Shown: positions 1-11,757, counted from the stretch's first letter. The stretch is 64,000 nt of DNA from Lunularia cruciata (GCA_948567375.1 OX419761.1:4838501-4902500); one strand, 5' to 3'. Notes: generated from the letters alone by a model not told the origin. Made by a program: numbers and translations.

Positions 1-1621
1 TATTTGTCCTTATGTACGAAGGTCGAATGCAGCACCGGGATGAGATAAGCATCTAGAGTAGAGGTTGCACCAGTAGCAAATGGTATTCTATCCGGAGGAA
101 AATGAAGCTTCAATCCTCAGTACCGTATTGCCTTTTGTTTTCCAGAAATTGTATGTTTCTAATTACCTTTTACCACTCACTAGATATGAAATTTTGTTCA
201 TAACAAAGTTTGTACAAGTTGATCTTCAAAATCATAATGAAGGTGCATCACAAAGCTTGCTGAAATTGCGCCCGTGGGTTAGCGCCAACCACAAGGCAGC
301 ATCAAGCATAAAGTTGCCCATGGAGAGATTCGGACCTCACAGCTGCAGTTGCAAAGGGAGTGAATCATGCCATATCTAGTAGGGGAGCCAAGAGTTGACC
401 ATTAGATTAGTACTCATAAGTATGCCTGCAGCCCTACTTAGCAATCGCCGTCTATGACGCACTTCAGACAAAAGGTTTTCGACGCACATAATCCAGTACA
501 GCTGAAAAGCTGAAAGCGTCCTAATTTAAAAGGTAATATGAAAATAAAATGTCAATTCTGGAAAGTGCATGGTGCTTTTGGTTACCCATACCCTAGAGTG
601 ATAAAGGACGGAGGTCTAATCAGAAGGCCCACAAAATCTCCTCTTTGGATTCAAACATGCAGTTCACAAGGTTAGCACACGTCCATGGCAACAAGTAGCA
701 CTAGTAGAGTCAACGGAATAGTCATTACTGACCGAGTTGAAGCTTGTCTCGATGAGCCCGAAGACCTATCCGAGCAGGGATTGGGGTGGGCTTCTTCCGG
801 GCACGTGGATTCCAGACAGGCTTCAATTGGCGCTGTTGAGGCAACCACAGGGTATTACAAGATAGATCCTCCCCAAAAGATTATGCCAAGATCAACACCT
901 GTACTGTTCAAGGGATTCTGATCCAGGATTGACAATAGGATAGTTTTAGCCTTTGGACGGTCTCCACAGAGAATCCATCTCCTGCAATTGTAGTGAATGC
1001 TCATCATAACCTTTTTTCATGATCTGTCCAAAAGCATAAGTCCTTCCTTTGCTTTTGCATCGCAATATTTCTTCATGGTTAGAAAGAGGAGGAAAAATCC
1101 ATGATTATATTGTCTTTGAAAGAAGCATGAAAGCATGTTTATCATTGGGGCACCGTGTGTTCTACTTCAGGTTATTGGCGCTAAATGAAAGCAAAATGAA
1201 TGCTTGTTTAATATCGATGTCTAAGACTACTGAGAAGGTATGGTGTTGGGCTAAAGTTTGTAAGAAGAATGTGAATACATCATAGAACAACTGGACAAAG
1301 ACTTGCAGCTCCACATGATCGTCTCACGTAAACACTAATTTTGAGGAGAGAGTAAAGAGATTGTTGCATGCCGCACGATTCAAGAAACTAATCCTGAATG
1401 ACATATGAAAGCTTAGCTGATGACAAAAACTGAAATATCTAATGCACGATTGTGCAAGAATGGAAAAATGCCGTGGGGCTCCTACAGGTGAAATCTGGTC
1501 TGGCACGTGCTCGCTGTGTGCCGAGCTCTTTCTAGCAGGCGCTAGACACAGTCCCTAAGTGAGCAGTTTATGCCTCATATACTCACGGGTCTTCTCGACC
1601 TCATCTCAGTTGCAACACTGG
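1..1621. other. Intergenic, no supported gene
   Basis: Only short, unconvincing open frames occur here, with no recognisable domain, RNA gene or repeat. The last part holds the presumed upstream regulatory region of the iron permease gene that starts at 1824. Confidence 0.5.
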
Positions 1622-1628
1622 TATAAAA
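1622..1628 (+). promoter_or_regulatory. Candidate TATA box of the FTR1 gene
   Basis: The sequence TATAAAA lies about 195 bases upstream of the permease ATG. Transcription would start near 1655 and leave a 5' leader of roughly 170 bases. This is a sequence match and position only. Confidence 0.5.
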
Positions 1629-1823
1629 GTGTATGGTGTTCGTGCATTCAGTGTACCTCATATCGAGTTCCCTTCCACCATCCTCGAGGTGCTCTGAGCA
1701 CTCCAGAATTCAGTTAATGTATTTGAATTCAGGTGACCTTGCTACAAAGTTGGAGTAAGCCTTGTCTTACGAATTCAGCTTGATTTCTAGACTCTAGTCT
1801 CAATCAGCTGAAAACACGCCAAG

Positions 1824-2786
1824 ATGGTTGAGGTTTTCAGTGTGCCGGCATACTTCATACTCTTCCGGGAGACACTGGAAGCGTCAATCATCCTGTCGGT
1901 TATGATGTCCTTACTCAACAAGATTGTAGAAGACAGGGCCATGAGACGGAGAATGCAGAAGCAAGTCTGGGGTGGAGTTTTTGCAGGAGTAGCCGTGTCA
2001 TTATGCGCAGCTGCTATCTTCCTATCGCTTTACTATACAGTGGCGAAAAAGGCCTGGGATAGCTCAGAGTCTCTGTGGGAGGGGATCCTGGGCATGATTG
2101 CTGTAATTCTCATTACACTCATGGCGTTTTCTATGATTAGAATCGATACTTGGACGGCCAAGTGGGAAAAGAAGCTAACCAAGGTCACCGTGGACACTGT
2201 AGCAAAGCATGCTAGCGCAGAGCTCCAGAGCACCAAGAGTAAGTACGCGCTCTTTCTTATTCCTTTCACCGTAGTAGTCCGGGAAGGTGTTGAGGCCGTC
2301 ATTTTCCTCGGGGGTATCGGTCTCGAAGGTTCAGGCACTGCTTATCCACTTGCTGCTATTACTGGTGCTGCTTGTGGCATCCTCGTCGGCTATCTGCTCT
2401 ACAAGGGAGGAAATCATGTGGCATTCAAGTGGTTTATCGGAGCCTCAACTGTCCTTCTTTTGGTGATTGCGGCTGGGCTCTTCTCCGGTTCTGTTCACGA
2501 GTTCGAGGAGTACACACAGAACGAAGACTTCGTTTGGCAGCTACATTGCTGCCACGAGGATAGCGATGGCATATGGAAACTACTGAATGCTGTGGTGGGA
2601 TGGAGGGATGAGGCAACGGTTGGCACTCTGACATCATACTTCATATACTGGGCCTTCGTGGTAGTAGCCTTGCTTGTGCTGCGCGTGAAGTGGAAACGAG
2701 ATGCAGAGAGGGATGCAAAAATTGACGCAGAGGAAGCAAGAATCGCTGCTGCTACAAAGGATGTACATGCTTCTTCTCATGTGTGA
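1824..2786 (+). CDS. FTR1-type high-affinity iron permease
   Basis: An intact, intronless 320-residue frame for a polytopic membrane protein of the FTR1/Fip1/EfeU family. The two hallmark iron-binding motifs are visible: R-E-T-L-E at residues 15-19 in the first membrane helix and R-E-G-V-E at 153-157 in the fourth. Also seen are the conserved E-G-I-L-G around residue 86 and an E-F-E-E-Y near 226-230 after the sixth hydrophobic segment. About seven hydrophobic segments are present and the C-terminus (about 288-310) is charged. In this family the permease takes up Fe3+ produced by a multicopper ferroxidase at the plasma membrane; no ferroxidase gene is seen nearby. The ATG at 1824 gives an N-terminus matching the family and follows a TATA box. 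The family is known from fungi, algae and non-seed plants, which supports a seedless-plant origin. The family call is very secure; the exact cellular membrane is inferred. Confidence 0.93.
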   Translation: MVEVFSVPAYFILFRETLEASIILSVMMSLLNKIVEDRAMRRRMQKQVWGGVFAGVAVSLCAAAIFLSLYYTVAKKAWDSSESLWEGILGMIAVILITLMAFSMIRIDTWTAKWEKKLTKVTVDTVAKHASAELQSTKSKYALFLIPFTVVVREGVEAVIFLGGIGLEGSGTAYPLAAITGAACGILVGYLLYKGGNHVAFKWFIGASTVLLLVIAAGLFSGSVHEFEEYTQNEDFVWQLHCCHEDSDGIWKLLNAVVGWRDEATVGTLTSYFIYWAFVVVALLVLRVKWKRDAERDAKIDAEEARIAAATKDVHASSHV

Positions 2787-5700
2787 ATGTAAACTGCCGA
2801 TGGTAAGTGAGTTTGGGTTACTGATACTGCGAGATATCGACCTTGAAGATCAAATCCTTGATCGCAGTTGCTGCATCAACTCGAGACTTAAGGTTCTGAT
2901 AAAGTTTGCGGGATAAGTAGGATTCATATTATACATGCACCAAATGAATTACGAAGAGACATGAAGACGCTTACACATCTGACTGGACTAGGAAATGAAG
3001 CCAGTAATGCAGACTCTTCCTTTCATTGATACAGAATACTCTTTTTTCTTATCTCCACGGTTACTGGGGATGAAGTAAGACGGGATATTTTTCTTGGAAT
3101 CTCCTATACAGTTCCCTCAAAATTACTGATAAAGAGATGGAGAAGTTATGCCTTAATGATCAAACTCTGACTTTGCAGAGGGTGCAAGAAAACAGGATCT
3201 GAAAATCATTTTGTTAAGTATTTTCTTACACCACTTAGGAAGAACTAGGGAGAAGAAGCCTAAGGACGAAAAACCCCAGCGACTACAAGACACGCTTTCT
3301 TATCGCAGATCTTGTTCAAGCAGATAGTCTTTGTCTTTGTTCATGATTTATGTATGCAAGCTTCGATAATAAAGTTCTCCTCATGCTCAATGTTGAACTT
3401 TATGGAATGTACTCTGGCCGGGCTGGTGAGATACACAATGGACAAGATGTACTTCAACAAGAACTGTAAATATTCTCATGTGTTTGAACTCTATTTGAAG
3501 GAAGTTTTTCTAGATGTCGAGGTTAGATAGTGAGCTACATAATGCGTCACGGAAACTTCAGGGAGCCAAGTATTGAATACTTACTATGCTTTCATTTTTG
3601 AGCTGCCTTTCCCATGCTGATATGCTTGCCTGAAGATCAACTTGTAACTGCCATTTAGCCTTCTTAGGACCTTTCGATCCATAACTTCTGATATACTCCT
3701 CTACTGTCATTGATTGAGACTATTCTATTGGCTTATCTACGCTGTGGCAGTCAGACTTTAACGTCCTGAACCTCTTCTCTCTATTTGTCTCAATCTCGCC
3801 GGAGTAACTCCCAAAATCATGATGAAATCTGCCTCCTTCCTCTTTCCCGCCAGACACTGGTTGCACAACATTTACATCATACCGTAGTTTGATGAATAAC
3901 TTTGTGATTTCAGGTTTCAACAAGATAGAAATTATAAAGCGTTGTCACTGGCCGCATTTACTTTGGCATTACACGCTGTCGGCCACCGGTAATTTAGACA
4001 AAATGCTTCCAGGGTTCTTAAAATATGTGTGTCACTAACATTTCTGCTTCGCCTTGATCACACCTGCACAGCTACAAATCAGATATTCAATGGAGTCACA
4101 ATGGACGAACATCCAACACTCCACACATCTTCCGATACTGTGAGCACAACGACAGAGTTCGAAGTGAAACTGCACAATGTACCCAAGTCGACTTTGAAGC
4201 TTGATTTCCCCTGCAAGTTCTTGAAACCTGAGATTCGTGAGAGCCTGTCATTGTCACCCTATAATTTTGGTGCCCCCACCAGATGAGGAACATGTTTTTC
4301 TTCGATTGGATGTTTGGAAGCCGGCTCCAGATTGTTGATAGAAGAAAGTAAGGAGGGCTATGTCAGTTACAGATAGAACTGACAAAGCTAAAGTACTATG
4401 AAATTTCGAAAGATACAGAAATCTTGATAGAATGGGCCCATTGTAAGCAATTGACATCAACAGTTTCATAGAATATCCATAGTACTTGAGCACATTTGTG
4501 CGAACTCTTATAAGTTTTTTTGTTTCTTTAGTAGAAAGAGGAAGGCTTTTGTAATTTGGCATCATGTTTTATTATATAATATTTTGCATTGAGTGTGAGC
4601 TTATATGGTAGAAACTATCTCTGAGTCACAGGATGTTGTGGAATCCATGTCACACTTATTTCGACTAATATTTACATCATAGTAGAATTATAAACTGTAC
4701 TCTGAATAATATCTATGGTATGCAAATTTGCATACGTGGGGATGCTAATCATCGAATTAACACCACATCGGAATAGATTTGTGCGTGGAATAGATTTGTG
4801 CGTGAGATATTATTTGTCATTGAAATGACTCAGTCTAGAAGCACCGAGTCTCTTGATCGGAGCAAGTAGTACACTTTATAACGTGTTTAATGTAAGATTG
4901 GTTCATATATATAAGCCGTGTCGGTCACATTCAATCTGGGATCCGTTGTAGCTGCTCTGGGAGGTGGCTCAATTGCGAGCGCAGGCAGAGAATATGACAG
5001 GGTGGAAAAAGAAATTTAATGTTACATAGTACTTCTATTCCGCATGACGATTGCAGTTCAAACTTGAGCCCGAGTTCGACTGACTGCGTTTCATTCCGGA
5101 TTTTACTGATGAACGAATAAGTTAAGTGAGCTCCTGTCCTGTAGACGACACATCAATCTCGACGAACGGTGAATAAATAGAGTTCTAATAAATCAATTAT
5201 TAGTGTTGTAACAGAAGATTATCTAGTTCAAGATATAATTTGAATTGAGTAGTTTTCAGAAACTGCTAAATGTATGATTTAAAAACTATAACAACACTTT
5301 CTCACATTTATATTTAGTGACTAAAATTATTTAGATGAGTCAGACTCATGTGAATAGTACCTTCATGTATGAAATTGTGTTATATCCTTCTTAGGATAGA
5401 AAAAGTATGCAAACGGTGCCACTTGGGGGTTGAAAACGGATGACATTGTGCTTATACTCTTTGTGTGGATTGTGCCTGCTGTTTTCATTTGCTTAACCCG
5501 GAATAAGTATTTAACCATGCACAGGGCCATTTATCAAAAGACCGACTATACCTCCGAAATGGGATAGTTAGAACTCTGATGTAGGTGAAGGCATGAAATA
5601 CCTTGGGACAAAATTAATCACCATTCCACATCGATTTGCGAGGGAGTAATCACCATCAGGATTATTCGAACTGAAATCGCTGTCACGAGCAGTAAAACAT

Positions 5701-5821
5701 TATATTTGTTCACTTGTGTACAGTTGAAGGTAACGGGAGTCAGATCCTTCTTTTTATGCCTTAAATTGGACAGGCAGACTTGTTCTTTCCTTCGTCACAT
5801 TTGACCATAATCAGTTCACTA
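2787..5821. other. Intergenic, no supported gene
   Basis: This holds the 3' region of the permease gene (an AATAAA-like stretch lies near 3367) and then AT-rich sequence. The open frames here are short and resemble nothing. Nothing else could be supported. Confidence 0.45.
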
Positions 5822-8626
5822 TCAGCCCAAGACAAGTCGCTGTGATAGATGATACAGATGCCATGTCTGTCCCGCCAGCCCCGCATAGTTCAACAGCAAT
5901 GAAGCCCTTTGCAGTTCATTCAACCTTTTGCTGATGATGTCGAAGTCATTGTCCTTCGAGGGTCCAGAATCTCCAATCTGTTCTCTTTCGCTTCCTGTCG
6001 AGCACCAAGAGCTGGAGGTACTAGCTGAGTTTGGAATTCCTCTCTCCCAACTAAAATTTCCAAATATGATCGCTGTGATTCTTGGCTCCACGAAAATAGA
6101 ACTCACAAAAGTAGACAGCAGAATCAACGCGAGGTTCAGACACTGAATATAATCTGCGAAGGAGTTAGATGTCCAACTGTGAAGTATCACAAAGAACAGG
6201 AAACAGACAGCCTGCCCACCTCCGATCATTTTCAAATAGACGGGATAAATCTTGCTCTTTAAACATCCGAATAGTTGTTCTGGGAGGCAGAGCGACAAGA
6301 GACGTTCAGAGATGAAAGTTGTCCAAAGCGACGCTCCATAGGTTGTTGAAAATGCGAAGAGATAAACAGTTCTTAGTAATGACGTGGCCAAATGTGCTGA
6401 CACAGAGGCGAATTTCTTCCACATCGAGTTGTTGGTTGGATTTGTTACTTGTTCTTGGAGACGATTGATCCTTGAAAGATTATTGGTCACTTGACAGTTC
6501 ACGCAGTCTTGACCCCCTGCACCTTGCCCAAATTCTGCATTGAAATCTGGATTCGAGCCCGTTCTACTTGCATACAAGAATTTTAGTTTCTCCGAAGCAG
6601 ATTCTTTTATTTGATTTAGTCGTGTGTTAGCAATTTCTAGGAAATCGGATACCTTGTTTAAGAAACGTAACTCGACCCAATCCGTCTCACTAGTGCGATT
6701 GGGGTTTACGGACTCTCTGCTTACCAGCTTCTCCTTGGGACTCGCAAAGTCACTTCCTGCTGCATCTCCCACAGAGTCCATTGGTGTATCGTTTCTATTA
6801 GCGTCACTGCTGCACGATGAATCTGCGGAAGTTGCCGAACCCACACATTCATTGACTATGTTTCCAACATGTGGCTCGCTCCATTGACCAACCCCACCAG
6901 TTTCTCCAGTGCTCAGTATATCTTCAGGGGCTTCGGATGCAATCTTAAGCTTGTCAGAGAAATATGTATGCGAACTTTCTCGTGCGTGTTTCGACGCATC
7001 ACCAACGGTCTCCGGAGCTTTGGCAATATCTTCTCCGTTTACTGTTTCGTGCACGAGCGGGATTTTCATGACGGAACCGTCGTCAACAGAGTCAGCGATT
7101 TTAGAACCTTGATCTTCTGGGTAAGAGAATCTGTGCAGTGAAGCCCTCTGGAAACCGTCAACTGCACTGACAAAATGTACTTTTAGAGGTGTTTTACCGC
7201 CATCAGCGCTGCTGAACGCACTTATCGTATAAGTGCCTTCAGCATCACAATCTTCTGTGGTGCTCTGTGGACTATAATCATCATAAGCGTACCTATTTAT
7301 CGATTCCTCAGCAACTTCTACCGTCGTTTCTTGCGGTTGCATGGCTACAAATTCGTCGAATATGCCTCTGGAAGGTTGAGAAGTCATCACTAGATCCAGT
7401 TGCTCAAGATTGCCGCGTTCTGGTTTGGCAAGGCCAATTATCCCCAACCTAGTCTGCGAGTCGTAGTTTACGCTTTCGGGACTGGAGTGCGCTATCCCGC
7501 TAGAGAGGAGGAGCCCAGTTGTCACCTTTTGGTGAATTTCGTGGCCATAATCTCCTGTGGTGCTCTGTGGACTACAATCATCATAAGCGCACCTATTTAT
7601 CGATTCCTCAGCAACTTTTACGGTAGTTTCTCGCGGTTGCATGGCTACAAATTCGTCGGATATGTCTCTGGAAGGTTGAGAAGCCATCACTAGACCCAAT
7701 TGCTCAAGATTGCCGCGTTCTGGTTTGGCAAGACCAATTATCTCCAACCCAGTCTGGGAGTCGTAGTTTACGCTTTCGAGAGTAGAGTGCGCTATCTCGC
7801 TAGAGAGGAGGAGCCCAGAAGTCACCTTCTGGTAAATTTCGTGGCCACAATCTCCTGTGGTGCTCTGTGGACTATAATCATCATAAGCGAACCTATTTAT
7901 CGATTCCTCAGCAACTTCTGCCACCGTTCCTCGCGGTTGCATGGCTACGAATTCGTCGCATATGTCTCTGGAAGGTTGAGAAGTCATTACTAGATCCAAT
8001 TGCTCAAGATTGCCGCGTTCTGATTTGACAAGGCCAATTATCCCCAACCCAGTTGGTGAGTCGTAGTTTACGCTTTCGAGAGTAGAGTGCGCTATCCCGC
8101 TGATGAGGAGGAGCCCAGAAGTCACTTTTTGGTGAATTTCGAGACCAGAATCTCCTGTGGTGCTCTGTGGACTACAGTCATCATAAGCGCACCTATTTAT
8201 CGATTCCTCAGCAACTTTCACCGTCGTTTCTCGTGGTTGCGTGGCTACAAATTGGTCGAATATGTTCCTGGAAGATTGAGAAGTCATCACTAGATCCAAT
8301 TGCTCAAGTTTGCCGCATTCTGGTTTGGAAAGACCAATTATTCCCAACCCAGTCTCTGAGTCGCGATTGACACTATCGAGAGTAGAGTGCGCTATCTCTC
8401 TAGAGAGGAGGAGCCCAGAAGTCACAGTTTGGTGAATTTCCTGGCCAGCCAAGTGAGCTGCCTCAGAGTTATGTACAGACTTCTCTGCAAGCACCTTTGC
8501 CGACTTGGAGGGATAATCAGATTCAGAGTGGACGGACTGCGGATCCAGATTAGAGACTACTGCCATTGGAGATAGTGAGAATAGCAAAATCCACATTACC
8601 ACCAGTATCTTCATCTTGTGCAGCAT
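5822..8626 (-). CDS. Secreted/membrane repeat protein with C-terminal TMEM205-like (DUF4149) domain
   Basis: An intact 934-residue frame. Residues about 6-24 are hydrophobic, like a signal peptide or anchor. Residues 61-460 are four tandem repeats of exactly 100 residues, each with L-D-L-V-M-T-S-Q, V-A-E-E-S-I-N-R and S-P-Q-S-T-T. Residues about 461-734 are polar and low in complexity. Residues about 735-934 match the TMEM205/DUF4149 fold: W-T-T-F-I-S-E near 768, F-G-C-L-K-S-K-I-Y-P-V-Y at 786-797, V-E-P-R-I-T at 846-851, and Q-T-W-H-L near 920, with about four hydrophobic helices. Land plants have LEA-domain proteins with this C-terminal domain (Arabidopsis At1g72100 type). Here the N-terminal part is a private repeat array rather than an obvious LEA domain. 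Function is unproven; a role in stress or desiccation at an internal membrane is inference. An alternative ATG at residue 5 would also keep the hydrophobic start. Confidence 0.85.
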   Translation of the reverse strand: MLHKMKILVVMWILLFSLSPMAVVSNLDPQSVHSESDYPSKSAKVLAEKSVHNSEAAHLAGQEIHQTVTSGLLLSREIAHSTLDSVNRDSETGLGIIGLSKPECGKLEQLDLVMTSQSSRNIFDQFVATQPRETTVKVAEESINRCAYDDCSPQSTTGDSGLEIHQKVTSGLLLISGIAHSTLESVNYDSPTGLGIIGLVKSERGNLEQLDLVMTSQPSRDICDEFVAMQPRGTVAEVAEESINRFAYDDYSPQSTTGDCGHEIYQKVTSGLLLSSEIAHSTLESVNYDSQTGLEIIGLAKPERGNLEQLGLVMASQPSRDISDEFVAMQPRETTVKVAEESINRCAYDDCSPQSTTGDYGHEIHQKVTTGLLLSSGIAHSSPESVNYDSQTRLGIIGLAKPERGNLEQLDLVMTSQPSRGIFDEFVAMQPQETTVEVAEESINRYAYDDYSPQSTTEDCDAEGTYTISAFSSADGGKTPLKVHFVSAVDGFQRASLHRFSYPEDQGSKIADSVDDGSVMKIPLVHETVNGEDIAKAPETVGDASKHARESSHTYFSDKLKIASEAPEDILSTGETGGVGQWSEPHVGNIVNECVGSATSADSSCSSDANRNDTPMDSVGDAAGSDFASPKEKLVSRESVNPNRTSETDWVELRFLNKVSDFLEIANTRLNQIKESASEKLKFLYASRTGSNPDFNAEFGQGAGGQDCVNCQVTNNLSRINRLQEQVTNPTNNSMWKKFASVSAHLATSLLRTVYLFAFSTTYGASLWTTFISERLLSLCLPEQLFGCLKSKIYPVYLKMIGGGQAVCFLFFVILHSWTSNSFADYIQCLNLALILLSTFVSSIFVEPRITAIIFGNFSWERGIPNSASTSSSWCSTGSEREQIGDSGPSKDNDFDIISKRLNELQRASLLLNYAGLAGQTWHLYHLSQRLVLG
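7247..8446 (-). repeat. Four tandem 300-bp coding repeats
   Basis: Four head-to-tail units of exactly 300 bp encode residues 61-160, 161-260, 261-360 and 361-460 of the TMEM205-like protein. The anchor GTGCTCTGTGGACTA recurs at about 7260, 7560, 7860 and 8160 on the plus strand. The units differ only by scattered substitutions and have no indels, so the reading frame is kept throughout. This implies recent duplication with selection or gene conversion. Confidence 0.95.
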
Positions 8627-8683
8627 ACAGATCCTGAGTTGTAATCAAACGATACCTCCCTTACTACTTTTAATCACCGAAAT

Positions 8684-8689
8684 ACACGT
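8684..8689 (-). promoter_or_regulatory. Single ABRE-like ACGTGT upstream of the TMEM205-like gene
   Basis: ACGTGT on the minus strand lies about 58 bases upstream of the ATG at 8626. Such elements bind ABA-responsive bZIP factors in plants. One short match could be chance. Confidence 0.2.
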
Positions 8690-9160
8690 AAAGTAGAGCA
8701 TTCGTAGCCTAAGATTCACAATCTCTTCAGAAGGGCAGCGATCAGTGTTTGCGCCATGGCCATACGAAACAGAGATGATGCTCCTAAATCCACAAGGCAT
8801 GAAGAAATCTGGTTGACAAAGGTTCAGTCCCCGAGTTGCATCTGGAGAACCAACACAGGAGCTGGAGCTGGAGCTTGAATATAAATAGCCAGATTGAGAA
8901 GTCGCAACGTGAATGCGTGGAACGATGCAGCTGCCGCCCGCACAGCTAGCACGTCTGAGAGTCTCGAACAGCCTGCACGCGCTTTATTGGACGCATTTTC
9001 TAACGCTTATTTCCAGTGTAATCTACGCGCGGTAGGACAAACGTATAAATGCAAGTTCCATTTCGATGTCAAGGCATATCTCCTCGTCTCGGCCATTGAA
9101 TGGCATTTGAAACCAAGTTTTAGTAATGTACCGTTACATGCTCGTTGTTTCCTGAACTGA

Positions 9161-9557
9161 ATGGAAGATTCTGAGCGTCTCCTTCCATCAACTACAAAAA
9201 TGTCGATGCCCACTGTAGATTCTGTAAATCACGTTTCCAATCAAACTCTAAAATTAGAAACGGAAACTACGCAGCTGCAGCGAGCTTCAAGCGGTGGCGA
9301 AGAAAGGTTATTTACCGTTTGCAAGTGACAATCAGCGATACGACTGCGTCACTTGTTACCAGGACCCAAGATCATTAAATCCTAACGCAAACTACTCAAA
9401 TGCGGGATACATAGCTGTCACTGAGGATCGACTACTTGTCAATGAGCTCAGTTCAGTGCTGTCGTCGGAATACGAACCGAAAGGAGCTCCAACGGCATTT
9501 ATAGAAAAGTATCTAGACATTGACAGGTTGGTACTTTGTATCCAGCAAATCCGTTAG
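9161..9557 (+). other. Possible coding fragment, unidentified
   Basis: Two overlapping plus-strand frames with protein-like composition. The first starts at an ATG at 9161 and runs 55 codons. The second (about 9294-9557) is in another frame and ends near a possible splice donor, GACAG|GTTGGT, at about 9522-9530. The pair could be a frameshifted gene fragment or the edge of an unrecognised spliced gene, with a TATAAATA about 275 bases upstream of the first ATG. No family was recognised. Confidence 0.2.
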
Positions 9558-11208
9558 TGGAGTAATTTTTAGCTCCACACTGAACACTAGGCTCATTTCT
9601 CGATAAAGTTGTGGACATAAATTCAGAGAAAAGCGGCTTTGCTTTCTTACAGACCCACCGCTCTACCGAGAAATATAGAATCGAGATAAGAGACAGAAAT
9701 AAATGTGGAGGTTGTAGACGCAAACCAATGGATTCCTTAGGAAATTACAGACTCTTCAAGCCTTCGGGAATACAATCATCTCCACTGTGGACTAGTTATG
9801 TCTTTAAAAACCGTAACCAGATCCGGATATTAATGGCTATCAACCATACGGGAGATACAATCGACTCAACTGTAGAACGGATTCTGTCTTCACCAGATCC
9901 CATATTAATATATATCCAGTCCAATCTGAGTATTGTTCCGAAACGCACCAATGATCTTGGATAGTCTAGTAGAGTTTGAAGTGTGGCTCCGAACCATTGC
10001 TCCGAAACGCACCAATGATCAATTGTTCAGACAGTTTGCAGGGTACTAGATGTTACGCGGAGCAAACATTGCGCCCGAGACAAGACCAATTTTTATAGTT
10101 CTGATTGGTAGTCTAGTGAAGTTGACAGGAACTAGACACCCACCGCACATATATTCAAAACCGATATGATGTATCTGGAAATACGACGCGAATAATGTAC
10201 AGATAAATGCGTTTTATTGCAATAAGAAAGAATAGCCAAGGAATAAGTCAACTCTTAGCATCTAAGTTTAAGTAGCGTAGCCTTGCTCAACTGAAGTTTT
10301 CAAGCATCGAACCGCGTGTGAAAACCTTATTGTATGTCACTGGCCATCGTCCGTAGATGTCAAACTGCGTGTATGTATCTTCAGTATACCGTGAACAGTT
10401 CAAATGTTCTTGGTCAACGAACTAAAGCTGATTAATGAGTACGATTAGTTGGGATTATTCTTTTTCTTTTGCAGATGTTGATGCATTACGAGTGGAAGTT
10501 GATGCTAACGTACAATGAGATAATCATGTCAAGGAGGAGGATTTGTGTGTCGGTAAACAGGTTTGATGTAGTTTGATTGATGGAACTTGTGCAGTAGTCG
10601 AACCAGTCCTGATGGTTTGTAGCAGCGGAGTAGTCACCATTGATTGTCCGATCTCTTAAGGTCGTCACATATACGATGCGAACAGTTATTTCGTGATCAC
10701 GGCGACCGAAGACTAATTGACCATATGCGTGACCCAGAAATTATTGAGTAGGTCAAGAGTCATGAACTCCATAGATCTATGTGATGTGCGTACAAGACCA
10801 ACAGTTACTCTGTAACAGTGATTGTTGATAGGTGAGAGTGCGATTCTAAACCACAGCAATGTAGTGAAAATTGCGGATGATTAGGTTAAAGGTCAAGTTG
10901 ACTTAATACGCAGATATGGGAACTCCATTAGTCCTACGATGATTTTTACTAGACTTTGATGGTCATGGTAGGAGCGATTGCGGACTCGCTAGCAGAGCCT
11001 TCTACTCACTGAAAATTGAGACAGAGTGGAGATGACGAGAAGTACTAAGATGTACTAAGATAAAGGGCTTCCTACAAGCAAATATCACTAACTGAAAATT
11101 GAAGGTAAGACAGATACAATTCAATGCCTTCTTGCGTATGTAAGATCCAAAGGTACATTTCAGAGATAACTAGCTGGGGTTGTCAGGTTGTGTGCTTGCA
11201 GTTCATCT

Positions 11209-11757
11209 TCATTTCGTGGGTGCAGTGACGACGACAGCTTCGTTGCTAGCTCGCTCTAAGACTCTAAGTTCCGCGTATTCAGGTGGAATGCTTGAATACA
11301 TTGCACCTTCCGCTACTTGGGCTTGAGCTTGAAGTTGCTGCTTTGGCATCGGTATCGAGAGAACTTCCTGGACTGGAGACCGGACACCATAAGCTTCAGG
11401 AGCCCGAGGTAATTGTTTCTCCGCAACGATATGGTCATCATTATCTTTAGCCGGTGCAGTATCTTTCTGTGCAGGAGCTTCCAGTTCTGTTGATAGTCTC
11501 CGTTTAGAACGGTTCAAGGGTGCGTCATAACATTTACTCCACTTCTCACCGAAGCATATTATTGCCAATCCTCCAACAAGTAACGAGCAGAGAACTCCAA
11601 CCATTATGACTCCTGATTTGCCTAACCTAAAAGTATCACCTCCTTGGACCTTAAACTCTGCACTCTTTGCAAAATCGTTATCTTGGTTATCTAGTCCTGA
11701 TGACAATATGTTCGCGTTTGAGGTTCCTAAAATGTATTTGGATCCTCGCGTCATCAT
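11209..11757 (-). CDS. Small single-pass membrane protein, unidentified
   Basis: A 182-residue frame from the ATG at 11757. One strong hydrophobic segment spans residues about 49-69, followed by a basic stretch (E-K-W-S-K, then N-R-S-K-R-R near 81-90) and a long hydrophilic tail rich in Ala, Pro and Gln. This suggests one membrane span with a C-terminal cytoplasmic tail. The layout resembles the gene at 21294-21668 on the same strand (hydrophobic span, E-K, R-S-K-R, acidic/Pro tail), so the two may be distant paralogues. A minus-strand frame at 11868-12068 with beta-strand-like composition could be an upstream exon, in which case this frame is the last exon. No family was recognised. Confidence 0.5.
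   Translation of the reverse strand: MMTRGSKYILGTSNANILSSGLDNQDNDFAKSAEFKVQGGDTFRLGKSGVIMVGVLCSLLVGGLAIICFGEKWSKCYDAPLNRSKRRLSTELEAPAQKDTAPAKDNDDHIVAEKQLPRAPEAYGVRSPVQEVLSIPMPKQQLQAQAQVAEGAMYSSIPPEYAELRVLERASNEAVVVTAPTK

Larger units (their letters stand above)
8627..11208. other. Intergenic with weak coding-like stretch
   Basis: Contains the upstream region of the TMEM205-like gene, a plus-strand TATAAATA at 8880-8887, and the weak coding-like stretch 9161-9557. A 20-bp direct repeat (core CCGAAACGCACCAATGATC) lies near 9938-9957 and 10002-10021. From about 10100 to 11208 nothing recognisable was seen. Confidence 0.4.

Noticed and set aside
7247-8446. Regular repeats as a CRISPR array or satellite
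   Set aside because: The 300-bp units are in frame within one long intact protein frame and have no spacer structure.
7267-8575. Several plus-strand frames of 60-97 codons
   Set aside because: They recur with the 300-bp repeat and are antisense shadows of the repeat protein.
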